Source of the DNA: Eucommia ulmoides
Taxonomy: Eukaryota > Streptophyta > Magnoliopsida > Garryales > Eucommiaceae
DNA length: 64,000 bases
Assembly: GCA_016647705.1 (NCBI GenBank)
Contig: CM028340.1
Span: 7,875,001-7,939,000, forward strand
Direction of reading: 5' to 3'
Below, piece after piece: positions 1 to 12,215 of this stretch. Position numbers and translations under genes: made by a program. Below the pieces are notes generated by a model that saw only the letters and a program-made list of their open reading frames with translations, was not told the origin of the DNA and searched no databases. Within the stretch, counting starts at the first letter, position 1. Every line of letters begins with the position of its first letter.

Positions 1-1622
1 TCCGAACTAACAACATAGCCAAGAAACACAACTTTGTCCAAGCAAAAGAAACATTTATTTAAATTTGCATATAATTTTTCTTTTCTCAGAACATCAAGCA
101 CACAATGCAAATGATCAATATGTTTATCTAAGCTCTTACTATACACCAAAATATCATCAAAATAGACTACAACAAACTTGCCTATAAACGCACGCAATGC
201 ATGATTCATTAACCTCATAAATGTACTTGGTGCATTAGTTAGCCCAAAAGGCATTACCAACCACTCATACAATTCATATTTAGTTTTAAAGGCAGTTTTC
301 CATTCATCACCTTCTTTCATCCTAATTTGGTGATACCCACTTTTCAAATCAATTTTAGTGAAAATACATGACCCATACAACTCATCTAACATGTCATCTA
401 ACCTAGGAATGGGATGTCGATACTTTACCGTAATGTTGTTAATAGCTCGGCAATCAACACACATATGCCAAGTTCCATCATTCTTAGGCACAAGTAGTAC
501 TGGTACTGCGCATGAACTCATGCTCTCTCTTACATGTCCCTTGGCTAGCAACTCCTCCACTTGCCTTTGAAGTTCCTTCGTCTCTTTTGGATTACTCCTA
601 TAGGCTGGTCGGTTAGGAATTGTTGCACCCGGTACAAAGTCAATTTGATGCTCAATGCCTCGAATAGGTGGCAATCCACTAGGCACATCGTTAGCGAACA
701 CGTCCTCAAATTCCTGCAACAAAGAAACAACAACACTAGGCAAAGATTGGTCAAATTCATTAGCACTAAAACATGCCTCTTTGTACAATAGTACAAATAT
801 AGGCCGGTTTGTATACAAAACACCCTTGATATCACTCGCCTTAGCATAAAAGCTCACTTGTTTCTCTGTTTTTCTCTCATTTTTTCCACTTCTTTTTTGC
901 TTTTCACTCTCTTTTATGTTTCCACTCTCTTTTTTCTCATCTTTTTTTGAACTCTCAGTCTCACAAGTTTTTTTCAACTCATTCTCTCTTTTCAATTTCA
1001 TTTGATCCTCATACACTTGTTTTGGAGTCAACGGCACAAGAGTAATGGTTTTATTGTTTTTGACGAATGAGTGCCTATTCTTGAACCCGTCCTGAATAAC
1101 CTTCCTATCAAATTGTCATGGCCTGCCCAACAATATGTGACCCGCATGCATTGGAACAACATCACAAAGTACTTCATCCTTGTACTTCCCAATCGAAAAG
1201 GAAACTAACACTTGTTTATTTACCCGAACCTCCCCACAATCATTCAACCACTGCAATTTATAAGGTCTAGGGTGTTTCAAGGTATGTAAATTTAGTTTCT
1301 CTACTAAAGTAGTGCTAGCCACATTTGTGCAACTTCCCCCATCAATGATCATACTACATACCTTGTTGTTGACATGGCATCTAGTATGAAATATATTCTC
1401 CCTTTGTTGTTCCAAGTCATCCTCCGCAACTTGGGCACTTAGAGCACGCCTTGCCACAAGTGACTCTCCCGCCACCGGGTACTCCACATCGTCATCACAA
1501 GCATCTTCAAGTTGTGGCATCTGGTCATCATCACTCTCACTTTCGGTTTCCACCTCTCCATCAACACGTGCAATCATGGTCCTCTTATTTGGGCATTGTG
1601 AGGCCATGTGACCTACTCCCAA
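1..1622 (-). pseudogene. gypsy pol: aspartic protease and reverse transcriptase (partial, broken)
   Basis: Reading leftward, the protease active-site motif IDGGSCTNVAS and the following LLGRP segment are intact in 1116-1622. Translation then meets a TGA at 1116-1118, where related elements have a Trp codon in the LGRPW context. Beyond the stop the frame continues with the RT core, including a DLKSGYHQIRMKEGDEWKTA stretch near 300-350 and the catalytic YFDDILVYS around 130-160. I saw no further stop in the RT part. RT copies the element RNA into DNA and the protease cuts the polyprotein. RNase H and integrase would lie left of the window. Confidence 0.85.
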
Positions 1623-2705
1623 ACAACGAAAACATTTAATATCACGGTTACGAGTTTAGATTTTGGTTTTACCTTTGTTGGCAATGGGAACATCATTTCT
1701 TCTTTTTGGGGGTTTGGTTTTGGATTTTAAAATAGCCCCTTCGTCCTTCCTCCCATTCGGCCTCCATGAATTAGAGGAGCTTGAATTTTGAAATGACCGA
1801 GTTTCTTTCCTTTTAAGCTGTTATTCCACTTTTATGGCCATGTGAACCATGTCCTCCAACTCCACGTAATGTTGCAACTCCACCACGTTGGCAATGTCCC
1901 GATTCAACCCATTCAAGAACCTTTCCATGGTAGCTTCTCTATCCTCCTCGACATTAGCCCGGATCATAGCGACCTCCATCTCCTTGTAGTAATCATCCAC
2001 GCTCCGATAGCCTTGGGTAAGGCTTTGTAATTTATGATACAAGTCCCTATAGTAGTGACTAGGGACAAACCGCCTTCTCATGATGGCCTTCATTTCCGCC
2101 CACGTCATGATAGGCCTCTCATGGTTCTTTCTCCTGTTTATCACAAGTTGATCCCACCATATTATAGCATAGTCAATAAACTCAATCACAGCGAGTTTTA
2201 CCTTTTTCTCCTCGGAGTAGTTGTGGCACTTAAAGATCAACTCCACCTTCTTTTCCCACTCCAAGTATGCTTCAGGATCGTTTTTCCCTTGGAATGAGGG
2301 TATCTTCACCTTGATAATTCCCAAGTTATTATCAATCCGCTCCCCATGTCTATCTCCTCTATTCCTATGTCCACTCCCAAATCTGCCCAAGCTTGCATTA
2401 GAGGCCTGATCGTCTTCATCTAGGTCATCCCCATAATCATCTTCATACACGAACCGAGGCTGATTCCTCTCTCTTCGTTGCACATTAGGAGCTCTCGGTG
2501 GCTACCCCTTTTGTGCACTAGACTCAACTTTGTCAAGCCGCTCATGCACTTCATCAAACCGCAAGTTCAACTGTTGAAACTTTTGCTCCAAGGCCTTGTA
2601 GAAAACGTTTGCGTCTATTATGTCCATCCTTTCATGTGCTTCATCGGACGAGCCTTTGTTTGTTTCTCGAGACATGTTTAGTAACCTGCAAAATAAAGTT
2701 AGCAA
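1583..2705 (-). pseudogene. gypsy gag with CCHC zinc knuckle (broken)
   Basis: The N-terminal piece (2502-2705, MSRETNKGSSDEAHERMDI) and the main capsid piece (1821-2483) belong to one gag frame interrupted by a TAG near 2502. The main piece has the Retrotrans_gag pattern: a PSFQGKNDPEAYLEWEKKVE segment, then WWDQL and the RRRFVPSHYYRDL segment. A TAA ends it at 1821, and another TAA interrupts the basic linker near 1660. Downstream is a CX2CX4HX4C knuckle (CFRCLGVGHMASQC, about 1600-1640). Gag forms the particle and binds the RNA. The stops make the copy defective. Confidence 0.85.
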
Positions 2706-3356
2706 ACCTCACAAACACTCCCTCACGTGTTTGCACTCAAACTATGTCACTCCATTCGTGTATCACTCAAATTCGACTTTTACCTTCTTATAAGCTCACA
2801 CTCTCTTGCCTTTTTTCACACTTTAGTTCCCTCTTTTAGTTCTTTATTGAACTTAATCAATCTCAATCAGAAATTTCTTTGTAGCAATCCAAACTCAACA
2901 ATTTGATTCACTAAGAATGAGATTTTAGGAACTAAACAAAGGGAACAAAAATAGCACAAAGAAAAATTTATAGAGTAGAACAAGAAGAAATTATTCTCAA
3001 TTTTTGTTTGGGGGGGCTGTTGAATTTTCTCAAATTTTTTTTTTCTGTTTCTGCTTTTGTTTTTTTTTTTGTTTCTGTTTCTGTTTTTTTTTTTTCTTTT
3101 CTGTTTTTTTTTTTTTTTAAAACCAGCAACTTTAAATTAAGATTTGAAGAAGCACAATATTTAAACGAAAAATATTATCAGAACAAAGATGCACCGCGTT
3201 TTTTTTTCTTCTTCAAGATTGGACCAGATTTGAATTAGAACGAAAAGAAAAAAAAAACACAATAGATCTGATTGGTCAAGAAAAAAAAAATTATGAAGAA
3301 ATAGATATGAAAGAACGAAAAAGAAAAAGGATAGATGAAACCTGATTTAGACCTTA
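2706..3356. other. Untranslated leader of the gypsy element, low complexity
   Basis: No gene is visible. This stretch lies between gag and the primer-binding site and holds long T runs (3040-3118) and A runs (3245-3290) on the + strand. Short ORFs here are homopolymer artefacts. Confidence 0.6.
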
Positions 3357-3370
3357 CTCTGATTACCAAA
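3357..3370 (-). promoter_or_regulatory. Primer-binding site, initiator tRNA-Met type
   Basis: The - strand reads TTTGGTAATCAGAG directly after the LTR end. This matches the common plant tRNA-iMet primer site TGGTATCAGAG with one inserted base. It fixes the inner end of the LTR at 3371. Confidence 0.65.
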
Positions 3371-4180
3371 TGATGCGAACCTTACCAAGGATTAGTGAGA
3401 CCCAAAACCAACTTAGGGTTTCTTCGCGAAGATCGAAACTAAATCAGATTTTGAATGAGTTAAAAATACAGAAATTGAAAGATAGATTACCTTGACCCAA
3501 CGTTTATGAATGAAACGCGAACCAATGGTATAATGATCTTGACCTAATGATTATAATGAATCACGAATCAAAGATATAAGTTTGAACGCCACAAGAAACT
3601 CTTGATAAGTTCAAGAAACGTTCTCTGAAGAACTAAAGAGAAAACTCTCACAATTTTTATTAATCAAAGTAATGTGAAATTCGTAGGTCTACAAAATCCC
3701 TTAAATAGGTGGCCAAGAGAATAAGAAAAGAAACCCTAATACACTTTGAAATTCGTGGGTCTACGTGGAGGAAAAAGGAAACTCTAAAATCTAATTGCTA
3801 AATAAAGAATAAGGAAGCTTTCTAATTTGCCTTACATTCCTAGTTGGAAAAGGAAATGATTTACTTGGCAATCAAGCTTACAAATCAGCCTAAAATAATT
3901 AAAAGACTTAAAATAATAAAATAAATATGATAGGAATTTCGTGGTCCACAAGCCTTGGTCCATTTGAGTTCATGTTTAAACCCATTCACTTGCTTTGATG
4001 AGATGGATTAGGCCTTGATCGTCATTTGGGCCTAATTTGGGCTTTATTGTTTTCGATTCAGCGGAAAGCTCTTAAATTAGCCCATTAAGCGCTTCTTTGA
4101 TCTTCTTGGATCTTGCCCTAGTAATGGGCCCAACCGGGACATGCAATGTGTCCTTTGATGTTGCTTGTTGATTCTCATCA
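3371..4180 (-). repeat. 5' LTR of the gypsy element
   Basis: The segment has matching inverted ends, TGATG at 3371 and CATCA at 4180, and abuts the primer-binding site. On the - strand it starts TGATGAGAATC and ends TTCGCATCA. The partner LTR is outside the window, so identity between LTRs cannot be checked. Confidence 0.65.
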
Positions 4181-4185
4181 CGAGA

Positions 4186-4396
4186 TATCAGAAATAAAAT
4201 CTAAGTGAGGTTCAGGGGATTTGTTTGATTGTATTTATATTCGGGACGGTGTATTCCTATCAGATGGGATTATTATATGTGTTGTATAGATTTACAATTT
4301 TGTTATTGACGTATTGAGGTTGGCTAGTCAGTTGGGCAATGTCATGTCTACGTCATGCCGGCCCCACATGACGGGTGTCCGAGGTGGGGTGTGACA
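4186..4396 (-). repeat. Fragment of another LTR-like repeat
   Basis: On the - strand the segment begins TGTCACACCCCACCTCGG, a start often seen in plant repeats of LTR type. It is cut by the neighbouring gypsy LTR. Only the terminal 210 bp are present, so class and extent are uncertain. Confidence 0.3.
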
Positions 4397-5195
4397 AGCT
4401 TCGTACACAGAGAGAGATAGTGGATATCCGAAATTCAAAACAGGGGGAAAGGATAAGGATTATGAGAGATAATCGATTGCTTTGTGTGCTACTTGGAGAG
4501 CCGTAGCACCCTTTTCAAAATTCAGTTCACAATTTCCCTTTCACCAAACATAAACTATGCCCATTAAAGAAGAATCAAAACTCAATCGCCAAAGAAGGCC
4601 TTCTACTTCTTCTTATTCTTTGTTATTGTGCAGTTCATCACATCTATAGGCAGTGAACCAAAAATCCTAAATCAAACTCGGATCTCAAGTTCATCTGCAT
4701 CAAAAATCCTAAACCCTAGATCTTTGCGGCGGCAAACCTAGTAGAGGTGATTGTGGCGAGGGGGGGTAGCGATGGTGTTGGCTGACGTGAAGAAGAACAA
4801 AGAAAATAAGATATTGGTAGCGGGGCTTTGGTGAAGGAAGAAGAAAGAAAACAAGAAAAAAAAAAGAAAAAAAAAAGAAGGAAAAAAGAAAAAGAAAAAA
4901 GTAAAAAACAAGAAAAAATAAAAAATTGATTAAAATTTTTAAAAAATAGAAAATTATTATTTTACCCTCTAATTCTGTTAATTTGGATAGAATTTCTAAC
5001 ATAAGAACTTTTTAAAACTGTGTTCATACGTAGAGGGTTTAAAATGAAACGCATAAATTTAAGAGAATTACTTAAAAATGTGTCAATAGTTAGAGGGTTT
5101 AAAATATATTTTCCCCAAAAATAAAATAGAGAAAAATAATAATACTCCTAAGTTTGCCTGGTAAGTTGTAAGAATATGGCGAGATAGATAGTTGT
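4397..5195. other. No gene seen
   Basis: The stretch includes a purine-rich tract at 4840-4930 and a short imperfect repeat ending in AGAGGGTTTAAAAT (about 5031 and 5092). The - strand ORF at 4709-5002 is mostly the purine tract and is not convincing. Confidence 0.5.
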
Positions 5196-6491
5196 TGTTG
5201 GAGTCAAAATATAGTGAACACCTCGAATATGGTCCGGTTAGATTCCATGTGTGTTTTTCTTGCTGAGGTTGGGTGCTGAGTAGGAGTTTGGAATCCTGGA
5301 GAGCTCAAGAACTCCAAAATCAATAGTAAAATCTTTTGCAATTCCAAGTTGATGTCCAGAGGGCTGACGTCTAAAGAGCGGGTACGTGCACAAGGACCCG
5401 CCGAGGTTGTGCCCAGCGAAACCCTTCCGATGTGAAAGCAAGAGCTCGGAGATAGAATTTCAAATATATGCTTCAAGTTAGATATTGATCATTACCTTGG
5501 GCATTGAATGCCTGGGTATTTATAAAAGTGGAGTACAATTAGCATTGCCTCCTCGAGGTCATGAGCATGGTTAATTAGTGAAAATCTTGTGCTTGACCAA
5601 TAGGAGAATGACTAAGGAGATTACCTAGTGGGCCTGGGCTTTTGACCCATAAGATGAGCCTATGGCCTAAACCACTTTGCTTTAAGTAGAATTGTGAAGA
5701 ACTCGATCCCAAAAGACTTGAGAGGTGGAGATTTCTTGAACGGAGCATAAACAGAGATGAAGATGTATTATGATGCAGCCTACCGACCAGAGACAACACG
5801 ATAGGGCGTTGGTTAACAATATTCACGGAGGGCTCACTGTTGATGGCTATCGCCTAAGAGTAGAACATCGGGACGTTGATCGGCGTGGATCGCGTAGGTT
5901 TCTCTTTCAATGGTTGCCGAGCATAGCAACACATCAGGGCGTTGGTTGGCTGATTCGATTGCCCTAATTTTAACCAAAGCTTAGAGCTCTAGTAGGAGAC
6001 CACAGAGTGGAGAGTTTAGATATCTCCTGAGGAGCTCTGATCGAAGACTATAGAGCAGAGAGCTCAAATGCTGAAGAGTTCAGGTCAGAGGCCATAAAGC
6101 AAAGAATTCTGCTTGACGAAATCCAAATGGGTTTGTTCCTTGGTGGATGCTAACTAGACATAGCACAACAGGATGGAGCTCACAAGACAATTATGATGTG
6201 GCTTTTCCAAGCAGAAAGGACGAACACGTGGCTGATATGACGAACGCGTAGTTGGGGTTCCAAAAGAAAATGAAAGAAAGAGGTCAACTCGTTTGTTCAG
6301 CTTTCCTTCGCAAATGAGGTCAGCTCAATAGTTTAGATCTTCTCTGATTAAGGAGGTCAGCTTATCAACTCAGGCTCTCATCCACAAAGTAGGTCAGTTC
6401 ATCATAACGTGGTCTCCATTGAAGGGCCCTTATGCACAGGTATACATACTTCCTTGCCTAGGTGGACCTTTGACCAAAATCCTCCACATCA
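5196..6491 (-). repeat. Solo LTR of a gypsy family related to the 9412-15103 element
   Basis: It begins TGTTGGAG and ends CACATCA, like the LTR pair at 9412 and 14305. It shares the leading segment ACACCTCGA-TATG-TCT/CCGGTT-GATT-CATGTG-GT and CTTGCTGAGGT, and an internal GACGAACACGTGGCTG. No gag or pol flanks it. No clear 5-bp target duplication was found (GTTGT on the left, ATAAC on the right), so it may be old or a fragment. Confidence 0.6.
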
Positions 6492-6700
6492 ATAACTATA
6501 TCAATATGAGAGTTCTCTTGTAGTTAGGTATTTTTTTTTTGGACATAAGATTATTTTTTGTTTTACCATCTTTAAATAGATACTCTTTAGATTAGAATAT
6601 AAAAATTAATTTATTTGTTAAATTTGGCGGATTTGTTATATAAAAATAAATTTTTGAATAGTGTTCAACGGATTATTTGTAAGATCCAATCTTAGATTGT

Positions 6701-6850
6701 GATACATGAATATACCAATATATTCTCCTTGATGAGAAAATAAATATGGTATATTTAATTGTAAAAGTATCTTATGATACGTGAATGTACCAATATATTA
6801 TCCTTGATGAGAAAATTAATATGGTATATTTAATTGTAAAAAGATACCAT
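6701..6850. repeat. Two-copy tandem repeat, 75-bp period
   Basis: Copies start GATACATGAATATACC at 6701 and GATACGTGAATGTACC at 6776, and both continue through CTTGATGAGAAAAT to TATTTAATTGTAAAA. They differ at a few bases. The rest of 6492-6880 holds nothing recognisable. Confidence 0.75.
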
Positions 6851-6880
6851 ACTTATTAATATAGGGTCATATCAAGAATC

Positions 6881-7273
6881 ATCTTTAAGTCATTACTTTT
6901 TCGTTCTAGTGATGGATGGGCTCACAAAACATATTCAAGATGGGTAGGGTACCTTGAAATATGTTGTTTGCGGATGGTATATTACTAGTTGATGAAAATA
7001 AAATAGGTCTTAATACTAAGTTAAAAAGATGGAGAGAGGCCAGAGTCTTAAGGTTTGAAGGTTAGTAGAAACAAGACTGAATGCATGAACTAATTTTTGT
7101 AATGCCCGAAGAGATGATGGTGCGGTCAAAATTGGAGATGAAACAATTCCCTAGGTTGATTATTTTATATATTTAAGTTCAATAATTCAGAGCAATGACA
7201 AAATCGAGGATGATATTACTCATAGAATTAAGGCATGATGGTTAAAGTGGAGCAAAATAGTTGGTGTGATATG
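6881..7273 (+). pseudogene. RTE-type LINE reverse transcriptase fragment
   Basis: The segment matches the 37248-38081 LINE over AATAGGTCTTAATACTAAG, AAAGATGGAGAGA and GGTCAAAATTGGAGATGA. Upstream it encodes MLFADGILLVDE, the RT catalytic region, with FADG where the family usually has FADD. Several in-frame stops follow. It stops where the adjacent LTR begins at 7274, at the same motif (GTTGG-GTGAT) that occurs mid-element in the other copy. Confidence 0.75.
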
Positions 7274-7910
7274 TTGTAACTTCCTAATTTCTTACGGCCA
7301 CCACTTGATTTATCTTAAAGAGAATTGAACACCAAAACTGAATAACAAATATTTTTTTTTTCTGTAAATCTAATAAATTTTACAAATTATGCCGATAATT
7401 ATAATTATCAATTAATCAGATTAATCTTACAATAATAAACATTAAATACAAATATCATAAAAAAATTAATTCAAATCCAATTTTAATTTCTAGTGGAGCT
7501 CATTTTTCATAAATCCTGCAATAAATATTATAGGGATATGAGCCAACGCTTAGTAGAGTTTTAACCCCTTTAGTACATGTATCCAATCAATCCAACAATT
7601 AGTATATAAACATATATCTCACATAATTGCGTCATAACATATGATCATAAATATTTCATGAAAATCAATAATTATAATTAAAGAAGAACTATAACATAAA
7701 TTATACAATAAATGAAGAGATTAAATATGAATATTAAAAAAGATTAAAAATTCTACCTGAAATGAGAAATGAATGATTAACCGAATTAAATTTTTCCTTA
7801 TTCCTCTTATTTCCTTCTCTTCCTTCCAATTTTTCTTTTTTCTTCTTCTCTTATTGTTTCTTCCCTTTTGCTCCTCTTTATTATCAAGACAACCCCCCTA
7901 AATTATAAAG

Positions 7911-7951
<41 letters not shown>

Positions 7952-8437
7952 GTGGATAGTGGGGCCCACTTACTACCCACATTTTTTTTTTAATTTTCTT
8001 TCTTACTTTACATGTGTCAATTACTCCACCTTACACCCATACAACTTACCTTCATATATATACTAACCTTGACGCATACCTCAACACAATTAATACACAT
8101 GCCACATACAATATATATACATACACTTATACCCAAAAGTTTACACATGTCTCAACATTTTACACGTCTCAATATAATCAATACTCATATTCTCATACTT
8201 TATATGTTTCCAATACACACCTATACAATGATACAACTTACACATATAATTAATCTCTCATTTACACCTCCATATAAAAACAAACATTAATTATACTTAT
8301 AACCCTCAAAATTTATTCAATATTCATTTATTTATAATTTTTTTTTTATAATATATCAAAATTACCCCATGAAAATTATAACTTATTTTTAAATAATATT
8401 ATTTTCAAAAATATAAATTTTTGGGGTTTTATAATTT
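7274..8437 (-). repeat. LTR-like repeat, - strand, solo or truncated
   Basis: The right part (about 8170-8437) is the reverse complement of 16568-17859 with its MULE insertion removed. On the - strand it starts near an AAAACCCC-AAAATTTATATTTTTG block that corresponds to the TGTAATACC start of the other copy. The left limit at TGTTGTAACTTCC (7274) is inferred. It includes a CA microsatellite. Confidence 0.5.
7915..7948. repeat. (CA)n microsatellite
   Basis: About 16 uninterrupted AC dinucleotides inside the LTR-like repeat. Confidence 0.95.
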
Positions 8438-8454
8438 ACGTCCCTTAAGGTTAA

Positions 8455-8863
8455 GGTGGTGTTTAGCACGCGAGATTTAAGATGAGATTGAAATGGCCAT
8501 TAGAATGGTCATTCTATTCCTATGTTTGATACATGGGATTTAATCTCATTCCCATTACTAAGGAATCCCTAATCCTACAAAGCATGGGATTAAGTTTTAA
8601 TCAATAATTGACCAAAAAATGAGACCAAATACAAAACAAACATTTTAATTCGAATGAAATTTAATTAAATTAACTATTATACCATTTGAAAATTCAATTA
8701 AATTACTATTTTACACTTTGATTTTATTCAAATACCACATGAAATCTCTTTCGTCACCAAACATAGGAATGAAAATGACCATTCAATTCTATTATCATGC
8801 TAATTACAATCCTATTGTCATTTTATTCTTTTTCATTCTATTCCAACGTACCAAACGTAGCAT
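8455..8863. mobile_element. MITE-like element, possibly hAT-derived
   Basis: The left end GTGTTTAGCACGCGAG and the reverse complement of the right end, CTACGTTTGGTACGTTGG, form imperfect terminal inverted repeats. The interior is filled with matching ATTCCTATGTTTG / CAAACATAGGAAT palindromic blocks. No coding capacity. The target duplication was not resolved. Confidence 0.5.
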
Positions 8864-9411
8864 AAATAAATTTCGTCCTCAAAATTTTTGTTTGGAGAAA
8901 TAATTCAGAATCATAAGGTCATATTAGTCATCCTAGATTCTAGGAAAATTATTCTCTATGTAGGGTCTCATAATCGAAGGCCACCCACAATCCACAACTC
9001 ACTAAATCCATCTATACTTTACATTGTGTCACTTTCTCATCTGCGATGGCCCACACTGGAACCAATAAAACACGTATGTAGGGTGCACTTTAGTTGATAA
9101 CTCCTTACACAGATAACTAATTGTCATAGAATCTTATATTTTTAAATACTTTTGATGTGCACTTTGATAATAATAAATGCATATATATATATATATACAC
9201 AAAATCATCAATTCTAAATATCCCCAATACTTTTTTTTTTTAAAATCCCATTTAATTTTATAAGCCCGTAAACCACTTCATAAAATTTAATATCAAAACA
9301 TGCTTCCAATAATAAATTTTCCTAGAAACAAGTAAATATATATTATTATTAATTCAAAATAATAGGTGCACAACTTAATCATCTAATTTTTATCACATTC
9401 TTATGTATATC
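8864..9411. other. No gene seen
   Basis: AT-rich spacer with a short (TA)n tract near 9179-9196. Nothing recognisable. Confidence 0.5.
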
Positions 9412-10201
9412 TGTTGGTGTATAAAATTGGTACACACCTCGAGTATGATCTAGTTGGATGACAGGTGGGTCCTCTTGCTGAGGTGGAGTCGTTGGTTGAA
9501 AAGTCCTTGTGTGAGTCCTGGGAGGACTGACTTGCTGTGTCTAGAGTCCTGCTCCTCAGAGAGTGTACCTGCAGAAGGCTCAGACCGGAGTTTGTCCCAG
9601 TAAAGTCCCTCCGGCGTGGTAATCAGTGCTCAGAGAGAAAATTTACAGAATATAATAAGTAAACAAATGAACTAGCGCGTAATGTAAGTATATTTAAGCG
9701 TACATCGGGCTTACATAGCCCCCGATATATATAGACATTGGAGATGATTAGTCGAGCCTAAACACAGTTAATTAGTCGAAACCCTGTGTTTAGCCAATAA
9801 TTCTGGGTATTTTAGGAGATAATCATTGGGCTTGGGTTTTTAGGCCCATTTGGTGAAGCCTGCGGGCCTTTGTCAGGCCTGCGATGGTGAGCTGGTGGAG
9901 GAAAATAGAGATCCGTAGAGTCTTGGAGAAGAAATAAGGTGAAAAGGGGAGCCAGTTGAGGTGAACGACTGAGTCCCTGAAACTAATCGCCCAGGGCACG
10001 GCATAGAGCTTAGAGCGGCATGTTCATATGGGGATCTTCGCTTCTCCTTGGATGAAAATGAGGTTCTAGGGAGGAGCCATAGTTGTCGTATGCTCCAGCG
10101 TAGTGTTTATGGATTTTGGGATACGTCCCTATCACTACGACGACGAACACGTGGCTGGGTCGTAAGTGCTGACTCAGAGGTGCCCAAAAATACCCTCATC
10201 A
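9412..10201 (-). repeat. 3' LTR (left copy)
   Basis: Starts TGTTGGTGTATAAAAT and ends ATACCCTCATCA on the + strand. Aligns along its length with 14305-15103, with many scattered substitutions. Confidence 0.85.
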
Positions 10202-10312
10202 ATTGCCCTTCTAGCCTTGTGCGGTGAGGAAAGTGAAGCGGTTAGGGATATCAATTCTTGGCTGAAACGGGCGTCTTGGAGACTTCGAAGCGCGCGAAAC
10301 ACCTCTGATCGA

Positions 10313-10670
10313 TATTATTTCAAGAGTTGGTTTTTTCTTGAGGAGCTTATTCGAGATAGGCCTCCATACGGTCGGGGTCCGGGGTTAGGTAGCACAGCAA
10401 GACAGTCCCAAATTTCTTTAATTTTCAAGATGACAATTTTTTAAGAGTTGAACCTTTTTAGAGGAACTAATTTGAAATACGCTCCCATACTGCCGGGGTC
10501 CGGGGTCAGGTAGCACGGCAGGGCGACCCTGAATTTTTTTGATTTTACGGCGATAATTTTTCAAGAGTTGAACTTTTTTAGAGGAGCTAATTTGAAATAC
10601 GCTCCCATATGGTCGGGGTCCGGGGTCAGGTAGCACGGCCGGATGGCCCTAATTTTTTTTTATTTTCAGG
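10313..10670. repeat. ~120-bp tandem repeat, three copies
   Basis: The marker GTCGGGGTCCGGGGT-AGG occurs at 10371, 10492 and 10612. Each unit also carries AAGAGTTG, GAGGAGCTAATTTGAAATA and GTAGCACGGC. More diverged relatives continue to about 11160 (ACCCTGCCGGC, AGTAGCGCGACAGGGT). The block sits between gag and the 3' LTR. Confidence 0.85.
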
Positions 10671-11984
10671 GTGACATACATTCACTGTGAACAAGCCCTG
10701 AGCACGGACTGACTTGCATCGTGGAGAGAATTGAGACGAGACCTAGGAAATGCACGTGCCGAACGCACAAAGTATCGAGCTGTACCCAACCACGTGATTG
10801 GATAGGCTAGCCCAAGGGTCAGCCCGCATGCTGGCCCATGGCCAACAGAAGCTGGCCCCCAGGACTAGTGTCGTTGTCTCCCTCTCCCCTCAAAATTTTA
10901 ATTTAATTTTTTATTTTATTTTTAGGGGAGAATTTGGGATAGACCCCCATCTGTACCCAGTCGGCCTGAGACAACACGGCAGGACAGGGGGAACCAGATT
11001 AGACGACGTCGGCCCAAGGAGATGTGGTGCAATTTTTGGACGACACTCCTGGACGACGTTCTTAGAAAAGGTTGTCATTGGACCCTGTTGGCTAGGAGTA
11101 GCACGACAGGGCGGTGTCCGTCGCTACCTAGACCCTGCCGGCAAGCAGTAGCGCGACAGGGTAGTTTCCGTCAAAATTGATAATTCCGGTTACGGGGCAC
11201 TAAGGCTGAACCCCTAGACGGTGCCACGCACAAGGGCATAGAGGCGAACAATACTGACGAGGGTCCCTCTGAGGAGGGCGAGATTGACTCCACTTCTCCT
11301 CGCATAGACGCCCCTCGCAACGAAGGCAGAGAGGACTGAGCTCGGACCATCACTTTTTCAGGACTTAGGATTTTGTAGACTTCTTTTTGCTTATTCCTAT
11401 TTTTTTACGCGTGAGCGTGTAAGCTTTAGAGCGGCATAGCCAGGATACTTCAGAGTCTACTTCTTTCTCTCAACGTTTTCGCTAGGTCATTCTCTACCTA
11501 GCATGGTTTTTAGAGTTGTAAAATTTTGAAAAGTTTACAAAACATTCAAGAACTTCTCGTCTCTGCCCAAGGCCTTGGACCACTACTCCCTGGTCCGGGA
11601 CACGAGTTGATTGCGAGAAAATCGTATTGCGGACTTAGGAGAATGGTTTCTTAGGGCGCCTGGTCCCCTTGGTCCACAGGGGCGCAACGCGACGGTTGGA
11701 CCCCCATGGCCAGTCATCGGGGAGTTCTTCGTAATTAGGCTCATTCAAGAACCCTTTCAGGTTATTTCCATTTGGTCTATGCAGGAGCACATTTCCCTTT
11801 AGAGCGTCGGACTTAGTCAACTGGTGGGAAAAAATACTTGGTTGCAGGCCTTCAGACCCGATTAATGCCCCGCCCTTGGTGGATGACCAAGTACGAACTA
11901 TTGACTTCTGGAAAGGGTATGGTTGTCACTTTTGATGTTGAGCGTCGGGATGAGACTTATGGAAAGTTACTCGTAACGCCGAGA
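10671..11984. other. GC-rich internal region of the gypsy element, no gene recognised
   Basis: Short ORFs on both strands (for example 10798-11151 and 11611-11802) show no known motif. They lie where pol would be expected in a complete element. Confidence 0.45.
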
Positions 11985-12215
11985 GTCAGGATGTTGATCT
12001 GGAGAATTATTCGCGACTCAGGAGGTCGGAGTACCGTTGAGGAGAATCATTCGCGACATCGAGAGCTGGGACACAACTCAAGGGGTCAAAATGTAGCCGT
12101 GGAGACTCACTCGCGACGCCGAAGCCAGGATGCAACTCAGGGGGTCGGAGTGTAATCGTGGAGAATCAATCGTAATGTCGAGAGCCAAGATACAACTCAG
12201 GGGGTCAGAATGTCG
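11985..12215. repeat. ~60-bp tandem repeat, about four copies
   Basis: Units share GGAGAATCATTCGCGAC, CGAGAGC-GGGA and CAACTCAGGGGGTC-GA-TGT. Copies differ by substitutions and small gaps. An upstream, more diverged copy begins near 11940. Confidence 0.8.

Larger units (their letters stand above)
1..4180 (-). mobile_element. Ty3/gypsy LTR retrotransposon, truncated by the window edge
   Basis: Order on the - strand from right to left is LTR (3371-4180), primer-binding site, A/T-rich leader, gag, zinc knuckle, aspartic protease, reverse transcriptase. The window starts inside the reverse transcriptase, so the rest of pol and the second LTR lie outside. The RT segment resembles chromoviruses of the CRM/Reina type by recollection; the clade is not proven. 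At least four in-frame stops make this copy non-functional. Confidence 0.85.

Noticed and set aside
4709-5002. 97-aa Phe-rich - strand ORF
   Set aside because: Mostly the complement of an A/G-rich tract; low-complexity artefact.
10798-11151. 117-aa + strand ORF in the gypsy element
   Set aside because: Antisense to the element's orientation and built from GC-rich repeat units; no motif.
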